In this document: piece by piece, positions 1 to 9,215 of the stretch
How the letters are laid out: every line of letters begins with the position of its first letter
How positions within the stretch are numbered: position 1 is the stretch's first letter
Source of the DNA: Agrococcus sp. SL85
GTDB lineage: Bacteria; Actinomycetota; Actinomycetes; Actinomycetales; Microbacteriaceae
NCBI RefSeq assembly: GCF_026625845.1
Contig: NZ_CP113066.1
Span: forward strand, 620,001-684,000
Direction: 5' to 3'
Length of the DNA stretch: 64,000 bases
The notes under the pieces: generated by a model
Databases searched by the model: none
What the model was told of the DNA's origin: nothing
Seen by the model: only the letters and a program-made list of their open reading frames with translations
Translations under genes and position numbers: made by a program

Positions 1-2011
1 GGTCCGGAGGGCGGCGTCGGCGGCCGCCAGGCCGGCTGCTGCGGAGGCCGCTGGGCATGCGCGGCCCGCTGCGCCGACGGGTCCTGCGGCGGCATCCAGC
101 CCTGCGGCGAGGCGCTCGGCGCGCCATGCGGCGCGCTGCTCGGCGGCTGCTGCCCGTGCGGCGGCATCCAGCCCTGCGGCTGCTGGGCCGGCGGCGCCCA
201 GCCCTGCGGCTGCTGGGCCGGCGGCGCCCAGCCCTGCGGCGCCCAGCCCTGCGGCGCGGGGCCCTGCGGCTGCTGCGCCGGCGGCGCCCAGCCCTGCGGC
301 GGCCCCTGGTTCGGCATCCCGGGCCGCATCGGCGCGGGGGCGGCACGAGGCCGTCCTGCACCGCGGGCGCCTGCTCGAGCACCGCGTGGCGCGAGAGCGC
401 CGCGGCCCACGACTCGGAGCCGTCGCGGTCGATCGCCGCCTTGACCGTGCGCATCGCGTGGTCGAACAGCAGCCCCGCGTCGCGCTGGTCGATCGCGCCG
501 ATCGACGGCGAGAGCACCGAGCCCGGCACGTGCAGCTGCACGCGGCCGAGGCGCGCGAGGCCGTAGATCGGCCCCTGCGTCACGGCGACCGACTGCACGC
601 GCGCCTGCGGCACGAGCTGCAGCGAGCGCCAGATGCGGCCCGTGCGCAGCAGGAAGGCCGCCTCGTGCACGTGGAAGCCGTTGCGCCGCACCGAGAACCA
701 CCGGAACCACCGGGCGCGGGGCGGCGAGACGACGAACGCGTCGGGCGCCTGGCCCGTGAGGCCCATGTCGACGAGCGGCGATCGCGCGAGCTCCGGCAGC
801 ACGAGCCCGATGACCGCCCGCACGTCGCGCAGGTCGCCCACGGGCAGCAGGAAGCTCGCGGCCTGGCCGCCCTGCCCGTTGGCTCCGGAGCCGTCGGAGG
901 CCTGCTTGCCCGCGCGCGTGAACGTGACCTGCCACCAGCCGAAGGGCCGCCACAGCAGCGGCTGCTTCACCTGCAGCCCGAAGATGCGGCCGGGCGGCAG
1001 GATCTCGGTCGTGGTCGAGGCGAGGCCGTAGGCGAGGCGGATGCCGTCGGGCGTCGCGGCGATCGAGTAGCGCAGCTTCGACGAGAGCGCGCGGATGCCC
1101 GCGGTGAAGAAGCCGATCGCGGCGGGCAGCAGCGCGAAGATCGCCCAGAACTGCGCGAAGCCGACGACGAGCACGAGCACGCCGACGGTGTAGACGACGG
1201 CGCCCACGATCCAGCCGTCGAGCAGCGACGACGCGATGACCCTGCCGATGCCGATGCGCACGAGCGAGCCGGGCGCGAGGTGCGCGATCTCGGCGTCGGG
1301 GCGCAGGATGTCGCCGACGATGCCGCCGCTGGCGCCGCGCTCGGCGGCGAGCCTCGCCGCGTCCTCCGCGGAGCGCCCGGAGGCGCGGTTCAGGATCTCG
1401 TAGCGGAGCTCGTCGGCGATCGCGGCGTGCAGGTAGTCGAGGTCGACGTTCGAGTCGGCGCCCGCCTGCTGGATCTCGAACCTGCAGGCGCCGAGGAGCC
1501 TGGCGAACCAGGGCTTCCGCACGTTGATGCCCTGGATGCGGTTGAGCGGCGCGCGCCGGTGCTTGCGGAACAGGATGCCCTGCTGCACCTCGACCTGGTC
1601 GCCCGTGATGCGGAAGCGGTGCACGCGCCACGAGAGCCACGACAGCAGCACGCCGACGACCACGAGGACCGCGGTGCCGACGAGCACCCACAGCAGCTGC
1701 GCGATGACGAAGTCGCCGAACTCGTCCTCCACCGCGCCCTCCGACCACTCCGCGGGCACGACGAGGGCGATGAGCCGGTCGCGGAAGATCGAGATGACGA
1801 CGCCGATGACGATCACGAACGAGAGGCCGCCGCGCAGGAGCGGCGTCGCGGGATGCAGGCGGTGCCACTCGCCGTCGACGAGCGTGGCGGCGCGGGCGCG
1901 GGCGTCGGGGGCTGCGGCGCTCGGCGCGGGAGGCATGGCGTGGCCGCCGGGGGGCGGCCACGCCTGCCCCTGCGTCGGCCCGGGCGGGCCGCCGTGCTGG
2001 GGATCGCTCAC
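1..2011 (-). CDS. Bacterial PH-domain membrane protein (YdbT-like), 3' end outside window, apparent frameshift
   Basis: This is a membrane protein of the YdbT type (bacterial PH domain, bPH2); the molecular role of the family is poorly defined and it is usually linked to envelope stress. The GTG start at 2009-2011 overlaps the stop of the upstream gene (GTGA). A Pro/Gly-rich N-terminus is followed by two membrane segments (roughly residues 55-110), a first PH block (RFRITGDQVEVQQGILFRKH), another hydrophobic hairpin and two further PH-like blocks, the last near RTGRIWRSLQ. The frame runs well to about position 341. There a GGGGG run on the plus strand coincides with a frame change: the annotated frame continues as an Arg-rich tail, while the neighbouring frame gives a GWAPPAQQPQ repeat tail with G/C third positions. 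The repeat frame looks genuine, so a base is probably missing here. The end lies beyond position 1. Confidence 0.8.
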   Translation of the reverse strand, partial: MSDPQHGGPPGPTQGQAWPPPGGHAMPPAPSAAAPDARARAATLVDGEWHRLHPATPLLRGGLSFVIVIGVVISIFRDRLIALVVPAEWSEGAVEDEFGDFVIAQLLWVLVGTAVLVVVGVLLSWLSWRVHRFRITGDQVEVQQGILFRKHRRAPLNRIQGINVRKPWFARLLGACRFEIQQAGADSNVDLDYLHAAIADELRYEILNRASGRSAEDAARLAAERGASGGIVGDILRPDAEIAHLAPGSLVRIGIGRVIASSLLDGWIVGAVVYTVGVLVLVVGFAQFWAIFALLPAAIGFFTAGIRALSSKLRYSIAATPDGIRLAYGLASTTTEILPPGRIFGLQVKQPLLWRPFGWWQVTFTRAGKQASDGSGANGQGGQAASFLLPVGDLRDVRAVIGLVLPELARSPLVDMGLTGQAPDAFVVSPPRARWFRWFSVRRNGFHVHEAAFLLRTGRIWRSLQLVPQARVQSVAVTQGPIYGLARLGRVQLHVPGSVLSPSIGAIDQRDAGLLFDHAMRTVKAAIDRDGSESWAAALSRHAVLEQAPAVQDGLVPPPRRCGPGCRTRGRRRAGRRRRSSRRAPRRRAGRRRAGRRRPSSRRAGRRRPSSRRAGCRRTGSSRRAARRMARRAPRRRAGCRRRTRRRSGPRMPSGLRSSRPGGRRRRPPD
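169..300 (-). repeat. 30-bp tandem coding repeats (Gln/Pro/Trp-rich tail)
   Basis: The string cagccctgcggc starts at 169, 199, 229, 244 and 289, giving a basic period of 30 bp with some rearranged units. Read on the minus strand in the frame offset from the main PH-domain frame, each unit encodes GWAPPAQQPQ. Such low-complexity cytoplasmic or surface tails are common at actinobacterial membrane-protein termini. The repeats are prone to slippage. Confidence 0.75.
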
Positions 2012-2502
2012 AGGCCCGCTCGCCGCGACTCGGAGACCGCCACCAGACGGTCGCGCAGCTCCTCGGCGGTCGTGCCCGGCATGCCGGGGATGACGATGGC
2101 GCTCGAGGCGGCGGCCGTCACGAACTTCAGGGAGCGCAGGCCGAACATCCGCTCGACCGGGCCCTGCGTGATGTCGACGACCTGCATGCGCCCGTAGGGC
2201 ACGGCGACGAAGCGCCGGAAGAGCATGCCGCGGCGCACGAGCAGGTCGTCGGGCCGCTCGAGGTAGCCGATCGTGCGCGTGCGCAGGAACGCGAAGACGA
2301 CGCCCAGGACGGTCAGCACCACGGCGCCCGCGAGCGGCAGCCACGCCCACAGCGGCATCTCGCCGTCGGTCGCGAACCAGAGCGGCACCGTCGCGCCCAC
2401 CCCGACCACCGCCCATGTGACGACGGTCGCGATCGACTCGACGAAGGCGTAGCGCATGCTCACGCGCTGCCATGCTCCGGTGACGTCCAGGCGCTCGGCC
2501 AC
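2008..2502 (-). CDS. Small bacterial PH-domain membrane protein (YdbS-like)
   Basis: This 164-residue protein has two adjacent membrane segments (about residues 18-60), then one bPH2 block containing YLERPDDLLVRRGMLFRRF and ending in VIPGM. The size and order match YdbS, which in Bacillus is encoded just before YdbT, as here. The GTG start at 2500-2502 was chosen because TTGGAGGAGCC places a strong Shine-Dalgarno a few bases upstream; longer readings have no such site. The TGA stop shares four bases with the GTG of the next gene, so the two are translationally coupled and probably act together at the membrane. A likely -10 (TAGCCT on the minus strand) lies at 2570-2575. The function is inferred from family and pairing only. 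Confidence 0.82.
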   Translation of the reverse strand: MAERLDVTGAWQRVSMRYAFVESIATVVTWAVVGVGATVPLWFATDGEMPLWAWLPLAGAVVLTVLGVVFAFLRTRTIGYLERPDDLLVRRGMLFRRFVAVPYGRMQVVDITQGPVERMFGLRSLKFVTAAASSAIVIPGMPGTTAEELRDRLVAVSESRRAGL

Positions 2503-2602
2503 GGCTCCTCCAACCTCCCCCGGCGACGCTCGTCGCGCGGCCGCCGGCGCGCTCCGCCGGCTCCTCCCCAGGCTAGCCGCGGGGGCTGTGCGGCCCGTCT
2601 GG

Positions 2603-2608
2603 GATACT
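2603..2608 (+). promoter_or_regulatory. -10 element of leaderless LCP gene
   Basis: GATACT lies exactly six bases before the GTG start of the LytR-CpsA-Psr gene, so transcription should start at or next to the start codon. There is no Shine-Dalgarno upstream of this GTG. Confidence 0.6.
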
Positions 2609-2614
2609 GCCCGG

Positions 2615-3610
2615 GTGACGGCAGACATCGGGACGGGCAAGCAGCGGCACATCGGGCGTTGGATCGCCGTCAGCATCGTGGGCGTCATCGTCCTCGCCCT
2701 GCTGGCCGCGATCGGGTGGTACTTCCTGCGCATCGCGCCCTCGGTCGAGCAGACGGAGAGCATCGAGACCGCCTTCCCCGAGGAGAGCCTGCGCCCCACG
2801 GAGGACCCGGAGGCGGGCGATGCCGTGAACATCCTGCTGCTCGGCAGCGACTCGCGCGCCCAGGACGGCTCGCTGCTCACCGACCTCGGCGACCGGGCCG
2901 ACACGATCCTCGTCGCCCACATCCCGCCGGACCGCGGCACGGTGCAGATCATGTCGATCATGCGCGACTCCTGGGTCGAGGTGCCCGGGCACGGGATGTC
3001 GAAGGTGAACGCGGCGCTGTCGCTCGGCGGCGTGCCGCTCATGGTGCAGACGGTCGAGTCGATCATCGAGCAGCGCATCGACCACATCGCCGTCATCGAC
3101 TTCGACGGCTTCGAGAACCTCACGACCGCGCTCGGCGGCGTCACGCTCACGAACGACATCGCGTTCTCGTACTACGGCTACGACTACCCCGCGGGCGAGA
3201 TCACGGTCGAGGGCGAGGAGGCCCTCATCTACGTGCGCGCGCGCTACCCGTTCTCGGACGGCGACTACCAGCGCGTCTACAACCAGCGCGCGTTCCTGCG
3301 CGGCGTCTTCCAGCAGCTCATGACGCGCGAGAACCTGACCAACCCCGACCGCGTCGCGGACATCTTCGCCGCGGTCGCGCCCTACGTGGCCACGAGCGAC
3401 ACCTTCACGCTGCCCGTGGTGCTGGGCCTCGCGCCGTCGATCGCGCAGCTCGACGGCTCCGACATCCGCACCTTCACGATGCCGACCCTCGGCACGGGCA
3501 TGGAGGGCAGCCAGTCGGTCGTCTACGTGAACTGGGACGGCGTCGAGCAGATCCGCGCCGCCTTCGCCGAGGAGTCGATGGACGCCTTCGAGCCCGCGCC
3601 GGAGCGCTAG
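2615..3610 (+). CDS. LytR-CpsA-Psr (LCP) family cell-wall polymer ligase
   Basis: LCP enzymes transfer undecaprenyl-linked glycopolymers (teichoic-acid-like polymers, arabinogalactan, capsule) onto peptidoglycan on the outer membrane face. The 331-residue protein has a short cytoplasmic N-terminus, one membrane helix (about residues 17-40) and an extracellular LCP domain. Family marks are visible: ILLLGSDSR, the arginine-containing SIMRDSWVEVPGHG, MSKVNAALSLGG, DGFENLTTALGGVTL and the RARYPFSDGDYQR block near the acceptor region. The GTG start at 2615 fits a leaderless transcript and gives a normal N-terminus. It is divergent from the PH-domain pair across 112 bases. No polymer biosynthesis genes lie nearby, so the substrate cannot be deduced. 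Confidence 0.93.
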   Translation: MTADIGTGKQRHIGRWIAVSIVGVIVLALLAAIGWYFLRIAPSVEQTESIETAFPEESLRPTEDPEAGDAVNILLLGSDSRAQDGSLLTDLGDRADTILVAHIPPDRGTVQIMSIMRDSWVEVPGHGMSKVNAALSLGGVPLMVQTVESIIEQRIDHIAVIDFDGFENLTTALGGVTLTNDIAFSYYGYDYPAGEITVEGEEALIYVRARYPFSDGDYQRVYNQRAFLRGVFQQLMTRENLTNPDRVADIFAAVAPYVATSDTFTLPVVLGLAPSIAQLDGSDIRTFTMPTLGTGMEGSQSVVYVNWDGVEQIRAAFAEESMDAFEPAPER

Positions 3611-3645
3611 GCCGAACCCGCGCCGGAGCGCCGGCCGGCCCCGGC

Positions 3646-4125
3646 TCAGCCGGTGCTCGGCGTGGGCGCGGCGCCGCGGGCGCGCGCCTCGTCCTCGTCG
3701 TCGGGCGGCAGCACGCACCAGTGCTCGGCGAGCAGGCCGGCCACGAGCTGCAGCAGGGCGCCGCCGCCCACGACCGCGAGCGCGAGCACCGCATCGCCCG
3801 CCACGACCGCGCGCGAGGCGAAGAAGCCGAGCGCGCCGAGCGCGGCGCCGAGCAGCAGCGCACCCACGATCGAGGACGCCTTCGCGAGGCCCAGGACGCC
3901 GGTGGCGTGGCGGTGGTCGATGCGCCGTCGCCCGCGCGCCGCCTGTCGCACCGGCCACGCGACGAGCAGCAGCACGGCCGCGAGCAGCGCGAGCGCGGGG
4001 CCGAGCGTGAGCGGCGGGACGATCGCGGCTCGGCCGCTCATGACGAGCGAGGCCTCGAGCACCCACAGCAGGCCGCCGCCGATGAGCGCGGCAGCCACGA
4101 GGGCCGTGGCCGTCGTGCGCCTCAC
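3646..4125 (-). CDS. DUF3180-type small membrane protein at the end of the folate operon
   Basis: The 159-residue protein has four predicted membrane segments in two hairpins (residues about 7-30, 40-58, 83-103 and 110-130) and an acidic tail rich in Asp, Glu and Ala. Proteins of the DUF3180 family occupy this place directly after folK in many actinobacteria, which is the main reason for the name; the family has no known biochemical role. The GTG start overlaps the folK stop by four bases, so it is the last gene of the folate operon. It converges with the LCP gene across a short gap. Assignment rests on position, size and topology. Confidence 0.75.
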   Translation of the reverse strand: MRRTTATALVAAALIGGGLLWVLEASLVMSGRAAIVPPLTLGPALALLAAVLLLVAWPVRQAARGRRRIDHRHATGVLGLAKASSIVGALLLGAALGALGFFASRAVVAGDAVLALAVVGGGALLQLVAGLLAEHWCVLPPDDEDEARARGAAPTPSTG

Positions 4126-4622
4126 GGCAGCCGCCAGGCGTCGCCGTCGGCGTAGTCGGCGAGCTCCGCGATCGCGCCGCGGCCGGGGATGGTGGCGTGG
4201 GGCTCGACCTCGAGCCAGGGCTGCAGCACGAACTGCCGCTCGTGCGCCCTGGGGTGCGGCAGGATGAGGGCGTCGTCCGCGCGCTCCAGCTGCCCGATCG
4301 CGACGATGTCGATGTCGATCGTGCGGCTGCCGTAGCGCTCCTCGCGCACGCGGCCGAGGGCGTCCTCGATCGCGTGCACCGCGTCGAGCAGGTCGAGGGC
4401 GTCGAGCACCGTGCCGACCACCACGACGATGTTCGCGTAGTCGGGCGAGAGGCCCTCGCCGTCGGGATGCCACGACGGCGACTCCCAGGTGCTCGAGCGC
4501 TCGAGCACCCGGACGCCGTCGATCGCGTCGAGCGCGCGGACGGCGCGGTCGAGCGTGCCGACGCGGTCGCCCAGGTTCGAGCCGAGCGAGAGCACCGCGC
4601 GGTGCTCGGCGAGCAGCCTCAC
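4122..4622 (-). CDS. folK: 2-amino-4-hydroxy-6-hydroxymethyldihydropteridine pyrophosphokinase
   Basis: FolK transfers pyrophosphate from ATP to 6-hydroxymethyl-dihydropterin, the step before dihydropteroate synthase. The 166-residue product shows AVLSLGSNLGDR at the N-terminus (pterin/ATP loop), a STWESPSWHPDG region, the signature RYGSRTIDIDIV with the catalytic aspartates, and LILPHPRAHERQFVLQPW. These are in the normal order and the length is typical. The GTG start overlaps the stop of the folP-folB gene by four bases (GTGA) and its own stop overlaps the next gene the same way. This is a coupled chain of cytoplasmic folate enzymes. Confidence 0.96.
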   Translation of the reverse strand: MRLLAEHRAVLSLGSNLGDRVGTLDRAVRALDAIDGVRVLERSSTWESPSWHPDGEGLSPDYANIVVVVGTVLDALDLLDAVHAIEDALGRVREERYGSRTIDIDIVAIGQLERADDALILPHPRAHERQFVLQPWLEVEPHATIPGRGAIAELADYADGDAWRLP

Positions 4623-5830
4623 AGCACCACCCAGTCCGAGCGCTCCCGGCTGCGGTGGACGGTCACGGCCACGTCGCCGAAGGGCACGGCGATGGGCGCC
4701 TGCGGCTTGTGCACCGTCACCGTCGCGTGCTCGACGCGGCCGTCCACGAGGCACAGCGCCGCGAGGCGGTCGGCGAGCGTCTCGATGAGGTCGACGGGGT
4801 CGCGGCCGACGTCGGCGACGATCCGCTCGGCGAGCTCGCCGTAGTGGACCGTCGCGTGCACGTCGTCCCTGTCGATGGCATCGCCCAGGTCGAGCACGAG
4901 CTGCACGTCGACGACGAACTCCTGGCCGTCGCGGCGCTCCTCGGGCAGGACCCCGTGGTGCCCGCGGGCCCGCACGCCCGTCAGGGAGATCGCGCCGCTG
5001 CGCGGCTGCGGCCGGAGCGCGGGATCCGGCGCCGCCTCCGCGGTCGCCACGAGGGCGCGCAGCGCCGAGACGGTCGAGGCGACGTCGTGCACCCGCACGG
5101 CCGCCGCGCCGCGCTGCGCCGCGAGCACGGCGGTCGCCGCCGTCGCGGCGTCGCGCTCCTCGGGCCGCGCACCCTCCGGCAGCAGGGTGCCGAGGAAGCG
5201 CTTGCGGCTCGTGCCGATGAGGAGCGGCAGGCCGATGCGGCCGACCGCGCCGAGGCCCGCGAGCAGGCGCCAGTTGTCCTCAGGCTCCTTCGAGAACCCG
5301 AAGCCGGGGTCGAGCATGATGCGCTCGCGCGGCACGCCCGCATCGACGGCCGCGGCGAGCCGGGCGCGCAGGTGCGCCGCGACCTCCGCGACGACGTCGC
5401 CGTAGCGGGTGTCCTGGGTCACGTCGAGGCCGCGCGAGTGCATGAGCACGAGGCGCGCGCCGCCCTCGGCCACCGCGCCCAGGAGCGCCGGGTCGTGCTC
5501 GCCGGCGGTGACGTCGTTGATGATCTCGGCGCCCGCCTCGATCGCCGCGCGCGCCGTCGCCGCGTGGACGGTGTCGACCGAGACGCGGATGCCCTCGCGC
5601 ACGAGCTCGCGCACGACGGGCAGGATGCGGGCCTGCTCCTCCTCGGGCGTCACGGGGGTCGCGCCCGGCCTGGTCGACTCGCCGCCGACGTCGATGACGT
5701 CGGCGCCCTGCGCGCGCATCCGCCGCGCGTGCGCGATGGCCGCGCCGGCGTCGACGTAGCGACCGCCGTCGCTGAAGGAGTCGGGGGTGACGTTGAGGAT
5801 GCCCCAGACCTCGATGCCGTGCCCGCTCAT
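4619..5830 (-). CDS. folP-folB: Bifunctional dihydropteroate synthase / dihydroneopterin aldolase (FolP-FolB fusion)
   Basis: One uninterrupted 403-residue frame encodes two folate enzymes usually made from separate genes. Residues about 1-270 are FolP: ILNVTPDSFSDGG, DVIDVGGESTRPGA, the DPGFGFSKEPEDNW segment and GTSRKRFLG. Residues about 283-403 are FolB: GVRARGHHGVLPEERRDGQ, HYGELAERI, DLIETLADRLA and the terminal VHKPQAPI. A Pro-rich linker joins them. FolB splits dihydroneopterin to the hydroxymethyl-dihydropterin used by FolK; FolP then joins it to p-aminobenzoate. The ATG start at 5828-5830 overlaps the folE stop (ATGA). No stop or independent start with a good ribosome site separates the halves, and third-position G/C is even across the join, so a real fusion is likely. 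Confidence 0.94.
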   Translation of the reverse strand: MSGHGIEVWGILNVTPDSFSDGGRYVDAGAAIAHARRMRAQGADVIDVGGESTRPGATPVTPEEEQARILPVVRELVREGIRVSVDTVHAATARAAIEAGAEIINDVTAGEHDPALLGAVAEGGARLVLMHSRGLDVTQDTRYGDVVAEVAAHLRARLAAAVDAGVPRERIMLDPGFGFSKEPEDNWRLLAGLGAVGRIGLPLLIGTSRKRFLGTLLPEGARPEERDAATAATAVLAAQRGAAAVRVHDVASTVSALRALVATAEAAPDPALRPQPRSGAISLTGVRARGHHGVLPEERRDGQEFVVDVQLVLDLGDAIDRDDVHATVHYGELAERIVADVGRDPVDLIETLADRLAALCLVDGRVEHATVTVHKPQAPIAVPFGDVAVTVHRSRERSDWVVL

Positions 5831-6393
5831 CGCCGCTCCCCGATGAGCGCCATGATCTCGGCGCGCTCGATGGGCTCGGCGAGCGTGCCGCGGCTCGCGA
5901 CCGTCACCGTGGACGACTTCGCCTGCCGCGCGCCGCGCGCGGCGACGCAGCCGTGGGCGGCCTCCACCACCACGAGCACGCCACGCGGCTCGAGGCCCGC
6001 GACGAGCGCGTCGGCGATCTCGTCGGTGAGCCGCTCCTGGATCTGCGGCCGCGAGGCGACGGTCTCGACGACGCGCGGGATGCGGCCGAGTCCGACGATG
6101 CGGTCGCTCGGCAGGTAGGCGACGTGCGCGACGCCCGTGAAGGGCAGCAGGTGGTGCTCGCACATCGAGCGGAACTCGATGTCGCGCAGCAGCACGAGCT
6201 CGCCCGTCTCGCCCGCGAGGCCCTCCGAGTCGAGGTGCAGCGCCGGATCGGCGCCGACGCCCGCGAAGTACTCCTCGTAGGCGGCGGCGACCCGGCGCGG
6301 CGTGTCGGCGAGGCCGGGGCGCGCGGGATCGTCGCCGATCGCGGCGAGCAGCTCCCGGACCGCCGCTTCGACGCGCTGCCGGTCGATCGCCAT
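5827..6393 (-). CDS. folE: GTP cyclohydrolase I
   Basis: FolE converts GTP to dihydroneopterin triphosphate, the first step of folate synthesis. The 188-residue product has the expected motifs in order: GLADTPRRVAAAYEEYF, FRSMCEHHLLPFTG with the zinc Cys and His residues, SRPQIQERLTDEIADAL, and the second zinc cysteine in EAAHGCVAARGARQ. The last block departs a little from the common HLCMMMRG, but keeps His and Cys. The ATG start overlaps the last base of the ftsH stop (TGATG), and the stop overlaps folP-folB. It is therefore coupled between ftsH and the rest of the pathway. Confidence 0.96.
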   Translation of the reverse strand: MAIDRQRVEAAVRELLAAIGDDPARPGLADTPRRVAAAYEEYFAGVGADPALHLDSEGLAGETGELVLLRDIEFRSMCEHHLLPFTGVAHVAYLPSDRIVGLGRIPRVVETVASRPQIQERLTDEIADALVAGLEPRGVLVVVEAAHGCVAARGARQAKSSTVTVASRGTLAEPIERAEIMALIGERR

Positions 6394-8348
6394 CAGGCCT
6401 CGGCGGGCGTCTCGGTGTCGGGCTCGACCGCCTCGTCGACGTGCTGCGACACGGGCAGCTCGATGGGCGGCCGCGTGCTCACGGGGCGGTCGGTGCTCGA
6501 GAGCCACTGCGGGCGCTCGGGGAGCTTCCGCACCTCGGCGAAGATCTCGGCGAGGCGCACGTGGTCGAGCGTCTCCCGCTCGAGCAGCTCGGCGGCGAGG
6601 GCGTCGAGCACGTCGCGGTTGTCGTTGAGCACCGTCCACGCCTCGGTGTGCGCCTGCTCGATGAGCGCGCGCACCTCGCGGTCGACGGCCTCCGACAGCG
6701 ACGGCGAGTAGTCGCGGCTCGAGCCCATGTCTCGGCCGAAGAAGGCCTCGCCCTGCGCCTGGCCGAGCTTCACGGCGCCGATCGCCGAGGTCATGCCGTA
6801 CTCGGTGACCATCTTGCGGGCGATGCCCGTGGCCTTCTCGATGTCGTTGCCCGCGCCCGTCGTGGGGTCGTGGAAGACGATCTCCTCGGCGACGCGGCCG
6901 CCCATCGCGTAGGTCAGCTGGTCGAGGAGCTCGTTGCGCGTCACGGAGTACTTGTCGTTGACCGGCATCACCATCGTGTAGCCGAGCGCCCTGCCGCGCG
7001 GCAGGATCGTCACCTTCGTGACCGGGTCGGAGTGGCGCATCGCCGCCGCCGCGAGCGCGTGGCCGCCCTCGTGGTAGGCCGTGATGAGGCGCTCCTTGTC
7101 GTTCATGATGCGGGTGCGCCGCTGCGGGCCGGCCATGACGCGGTCGACGGCCTCGTCGAGGTTCTCGTCGGTGATCTGCGTGCGGTTCTGGCGCGCGGTG
7201 AGGAGCGCGGCCTCGTTGAGCACGTTGGCGAGGTCGGCACCCGTGAAGCCGGGCGTCTTCCGCGCGAGCACCTCGAGGTCGACGCCGGGCGCGATGGGCT
7301 TGCCCTTCGCGTGCACCGACAGGATCGTCTCGCGGCCCTTCATGTCGGGCGCGTCGACGCCGATCTGGCGGTCGAAGCGGCCCGGGCGCAGGAGCGCGGG
7401 GTCGAGGATGTCGGGGCGGTTCGTCGCGGCGATGAGGATGATGTTCGTCTTCACGTCGAAGCCGTCCATCTCGACGAGCAGCTGGTTGAGCGTCTGCTCG
7501 CGCTCGTCGTGCCCGCCGCCGAGGCCCGCGCCGCGCTGGCGGCCGACCGCGTCGATCTCGTCGACGAAGATGATCGCCGGTGCGTTCTGCTTCGCCTGCT
7601 CGAAGAGGTCGCGCACGCGGCTGGCGCCGACGCCCACGAACATCTCGACGAAGTCGGAGCCCGAGATCGAGTAGAAGGGCACGCCCGCCTCGCCCGCGAC
7701 GGCGCGCGCGAGGAGCGTCTTGCCCGTGCCGGGAGGGCCGTACAGCAGCACGCCCTTCGGGATGCGCGCGCCGACCGCCTGGAACTTCGACGGGTCCTGC
7801 AGGAACTCCTTGATCTCCTGCAGCTCCTCGACGGCCTCGTCGGCGCCCGCGACGTCGGCGAACTTCACCTGCGGCATGTCCTTCGAGACCATCTGGGCCT
7901 TCGACTTGCCGAACTGCATGACGCCGCGGTTGCCGCCGGCCATGCGGGTCATGAAGAAGTAGAAGAGCGCGCCCAGCAGCAGCACCGGCAGCAGGATGCC
8001 CAGCAGCGACAGGAACCAGTTGCCCTGCGGCACCTCGTCGACGTAGCCCTCGGAGGGGTCGGCCGCCGTGATCGCCTCGACGACGTCGGCGCCGCGGGGC
8101 TGCACGTAGTAGAACTGCACCTGCTGGCCGTACTCGGCGTCGGGCTCGCTGAGGATCAGGTCGACGCGCTGCTCGCCGTCGACGATGCGCGCCTGCTGCA
8201 CCTTGCCGTCGGCGATCAGCTGCATGCCGACGTCGGTCTGCACCGGCCGGAACTGCGGCGTCATGAAGAAGCTGAAGGCCACGCCGACGATCAGCAGCGC
8301 GAGCACGATCCACGGGATCGGGCCCTTGAGGAACTTCTTGAAGCTCAT
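6393..8348 (-). CDS. ftsH: ATP-dependent zinc metalloprotease FtsH
   Basis: FtsH is a hexameric membrane AAA+ protease that extracts and degrades damaged membrane proteins and short-lived regulators. The 651-residue protein has two membrane helices (about residues 13-30 and 112-135) around an extracytoplasmic domain, Walker A GPPGTGKT, Walker B IIFVDEID, the second region of homology with RPGRFDRQI, and the zinc site HEGGH. The usual HEAGH has Ala to Gly here, which keeps all zinc ligands. The C-terminal tail is acidic and variable. GAAGGACGTC precedes the ATG, and a TAGCCT -10 lies further upstream near 8378. It heads the ftsH-folE-folPB-folK-DUF3180 operon. Confidence 0.97.
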   Translation of the reverse strand: MSFKKFLKGPIPWIVLALLIVGVAFSFFMTPQFRPVQTDVGMQLIADGKVQQARIVDGEQRVDLILSEPDAEYGQQVQFYYVQPRGADVVEAITAADPSEGYVDEVPQGNWFLSLLGILLPVLLLGALFYFFMTRMAGGNRGVMQFGKSKAQMVSKDMPQVKFADVAGADEAVEELQEIKEFLQDPSKFQAVGARIPKGVLLYGPPGTGKTLLARAVAGEAGVPFYSISGSDFVEMFVGVGASRVRDLFEQAKQNAPAIIFVDEIDAVGRQRGAGLGGGHDEREQTLNQLLVEMDGFDVKTNIILIAATNRPDILDPALLRPGRFDRQIGVDAPDMKGRETILSVHAKGKPIAPGVDLEVLARKTPGFTGADLANVLNEAALLTARQNRTQITDENLDEAVDRVMAGPQRRTRIMNDKERLITAYHEGGHALAAAAMRHSDPVTKVTILPRGRALGYTMVMPVNDKYSVTRNELLDQLTYAMGGRVAEEIVFHDPTTGAGNDIEKATGIARKMVTEYGMTSAIGAVKLGQAQGEAFFGRDMGSSRDYSPSLSEAVDREVRALIEQAHTEAWTVLNDNRDVLDALAAELLERETLDHVRLAEIFAEVRKLPERPQWLSSTDRPVSTRPPIELPVSQHVDEAVEPDTETPAEA

Positions 8349-8453
8349 GACGTCCTTCGGGGTCGGGATGCACTCAGGCTAGCCGCCGCCCGGCGGCGCT
8401 TCGCCGCTGTTCGCTGAGGGCGCGGGAGCCTGTGGATGCGCCCAGGACGGGCG

Positions 8454-9185
8454 CTAGGAGACGACCTCGAACGACATGAGGATCGCGCGGATGATGCGGA
8501 ACTCCTCGGTGCCGAGGTAGGCCTGGGCCGCCTCGAGCGAGCCGACTGCCCAGGGCGCGCCGGGTCCGGACCCCGTCACGATCGTCTCGGAGCCGAAGCT
8601 CCAGTCGCCCGCGCCGGTGCCGATGTCGTGCACGATCGGGCAGCGCGGGCTCGCCGCCTCGGCCGTCGGCAGCAGGCCCACGCTCACGATCCACTGGCCG
8701 TCGAGCTGCAGCGCGGCCGCGCCGAACGACGCGTCGCCCGCGCCCGCGACCTCGACCGCGTCGCGCTCGAGCGGCACGGTGCGCCAGGAGACGGCCGTGC
8801 CCGAGCCGTCGAGGCAGCGGCCGTCGCCGGTGTCGGGGCCCTGCACGAGGCCCAGCTGGCGCTCGCCGTCGCCCCGCAGGATCGCGAGGCCGCCGTCGGC
8901 CTCCTGCGTGCTCCAGTCGGCCGGGATGCGGAAGGTGACGGCGCCGTCGCCCGCGGGGATCTGCTGCCAGCCGCTCGTGTCGACGCCCGCGATCTCGGCG
9001 GGCAGCTGCGACTCGACATCGGGCGCCTCCGGGGTCGGCGTCGCGACGGGCGTGGGCGGCGGCGCGGTGATGCCGGTCGGCAGGCTCGGCTGCGGCGTGC
9101 TGTCGGGCGCACCCGTGCAGGCCGCGAGCGCGGCGGCCGCCACGGCGATCGCCACGACGGCGAGCGAGCGGGCAGGACGTTCCAC
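8454..9185 (-). CDS. Putative lipoprotein, member A of tandem paralogous family
   Basis: This 243-residue exported lipoprotein has no function I recognise. The N-terminus VERPARSLAVVAIAVAAAALAAC is a short signal peptide with a lipobox cysteine (LAAC), followed by a Pro/Thr linker. The mature part has the family signature seen in its four neighbours: W-x(8)-VTFRIPADWS after the linker, and a C-terminal helix AQAYLGTEEFRIIRAILMSF. Two cysteines (RCLDG and RCPIV) may form a disulfide. The W...F.IP..W pattern resembles PsbP/Mog1/LpqN-like folds, which is only an impression. The GTG start sits very close to its GGAGG, so the exact start is uncertain. Confidence 0.72.
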   Translation of the reverse strand: MERPARSLAVVAIAVAAAALAACTGAPDSTPQPSLPTGITAPPPTPVATPTPEAPDVESQLPAEIAGVDTSGWQQIPAGDGAVTFRIPADWSTQEADGGLAILRGDGERQLGLVQGPDTGDGRCLDGSGTAVSWRTVPLERDAVEVAGAGDASFGAAALQLDGQWIVSVGLLPTAEAASPRCPIVHDIGTGAGDWSFGSETIVTGSGPGAPWAVGSLEAAQAYLGTEEFRIIRAILMSFEVVS

Positions 9186-9215
9186 CCCTCCATCATGCCG
9201 CCAGCGCGGCCCTGT

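Noticed and set aside
57..566. Plus-strand Arg/Leu-rich open frame near the window start
   Set aside because: It is the reverse image of the GWAPPAQQPQ repeat tail of the PH-domain gene, with unnatural composition.
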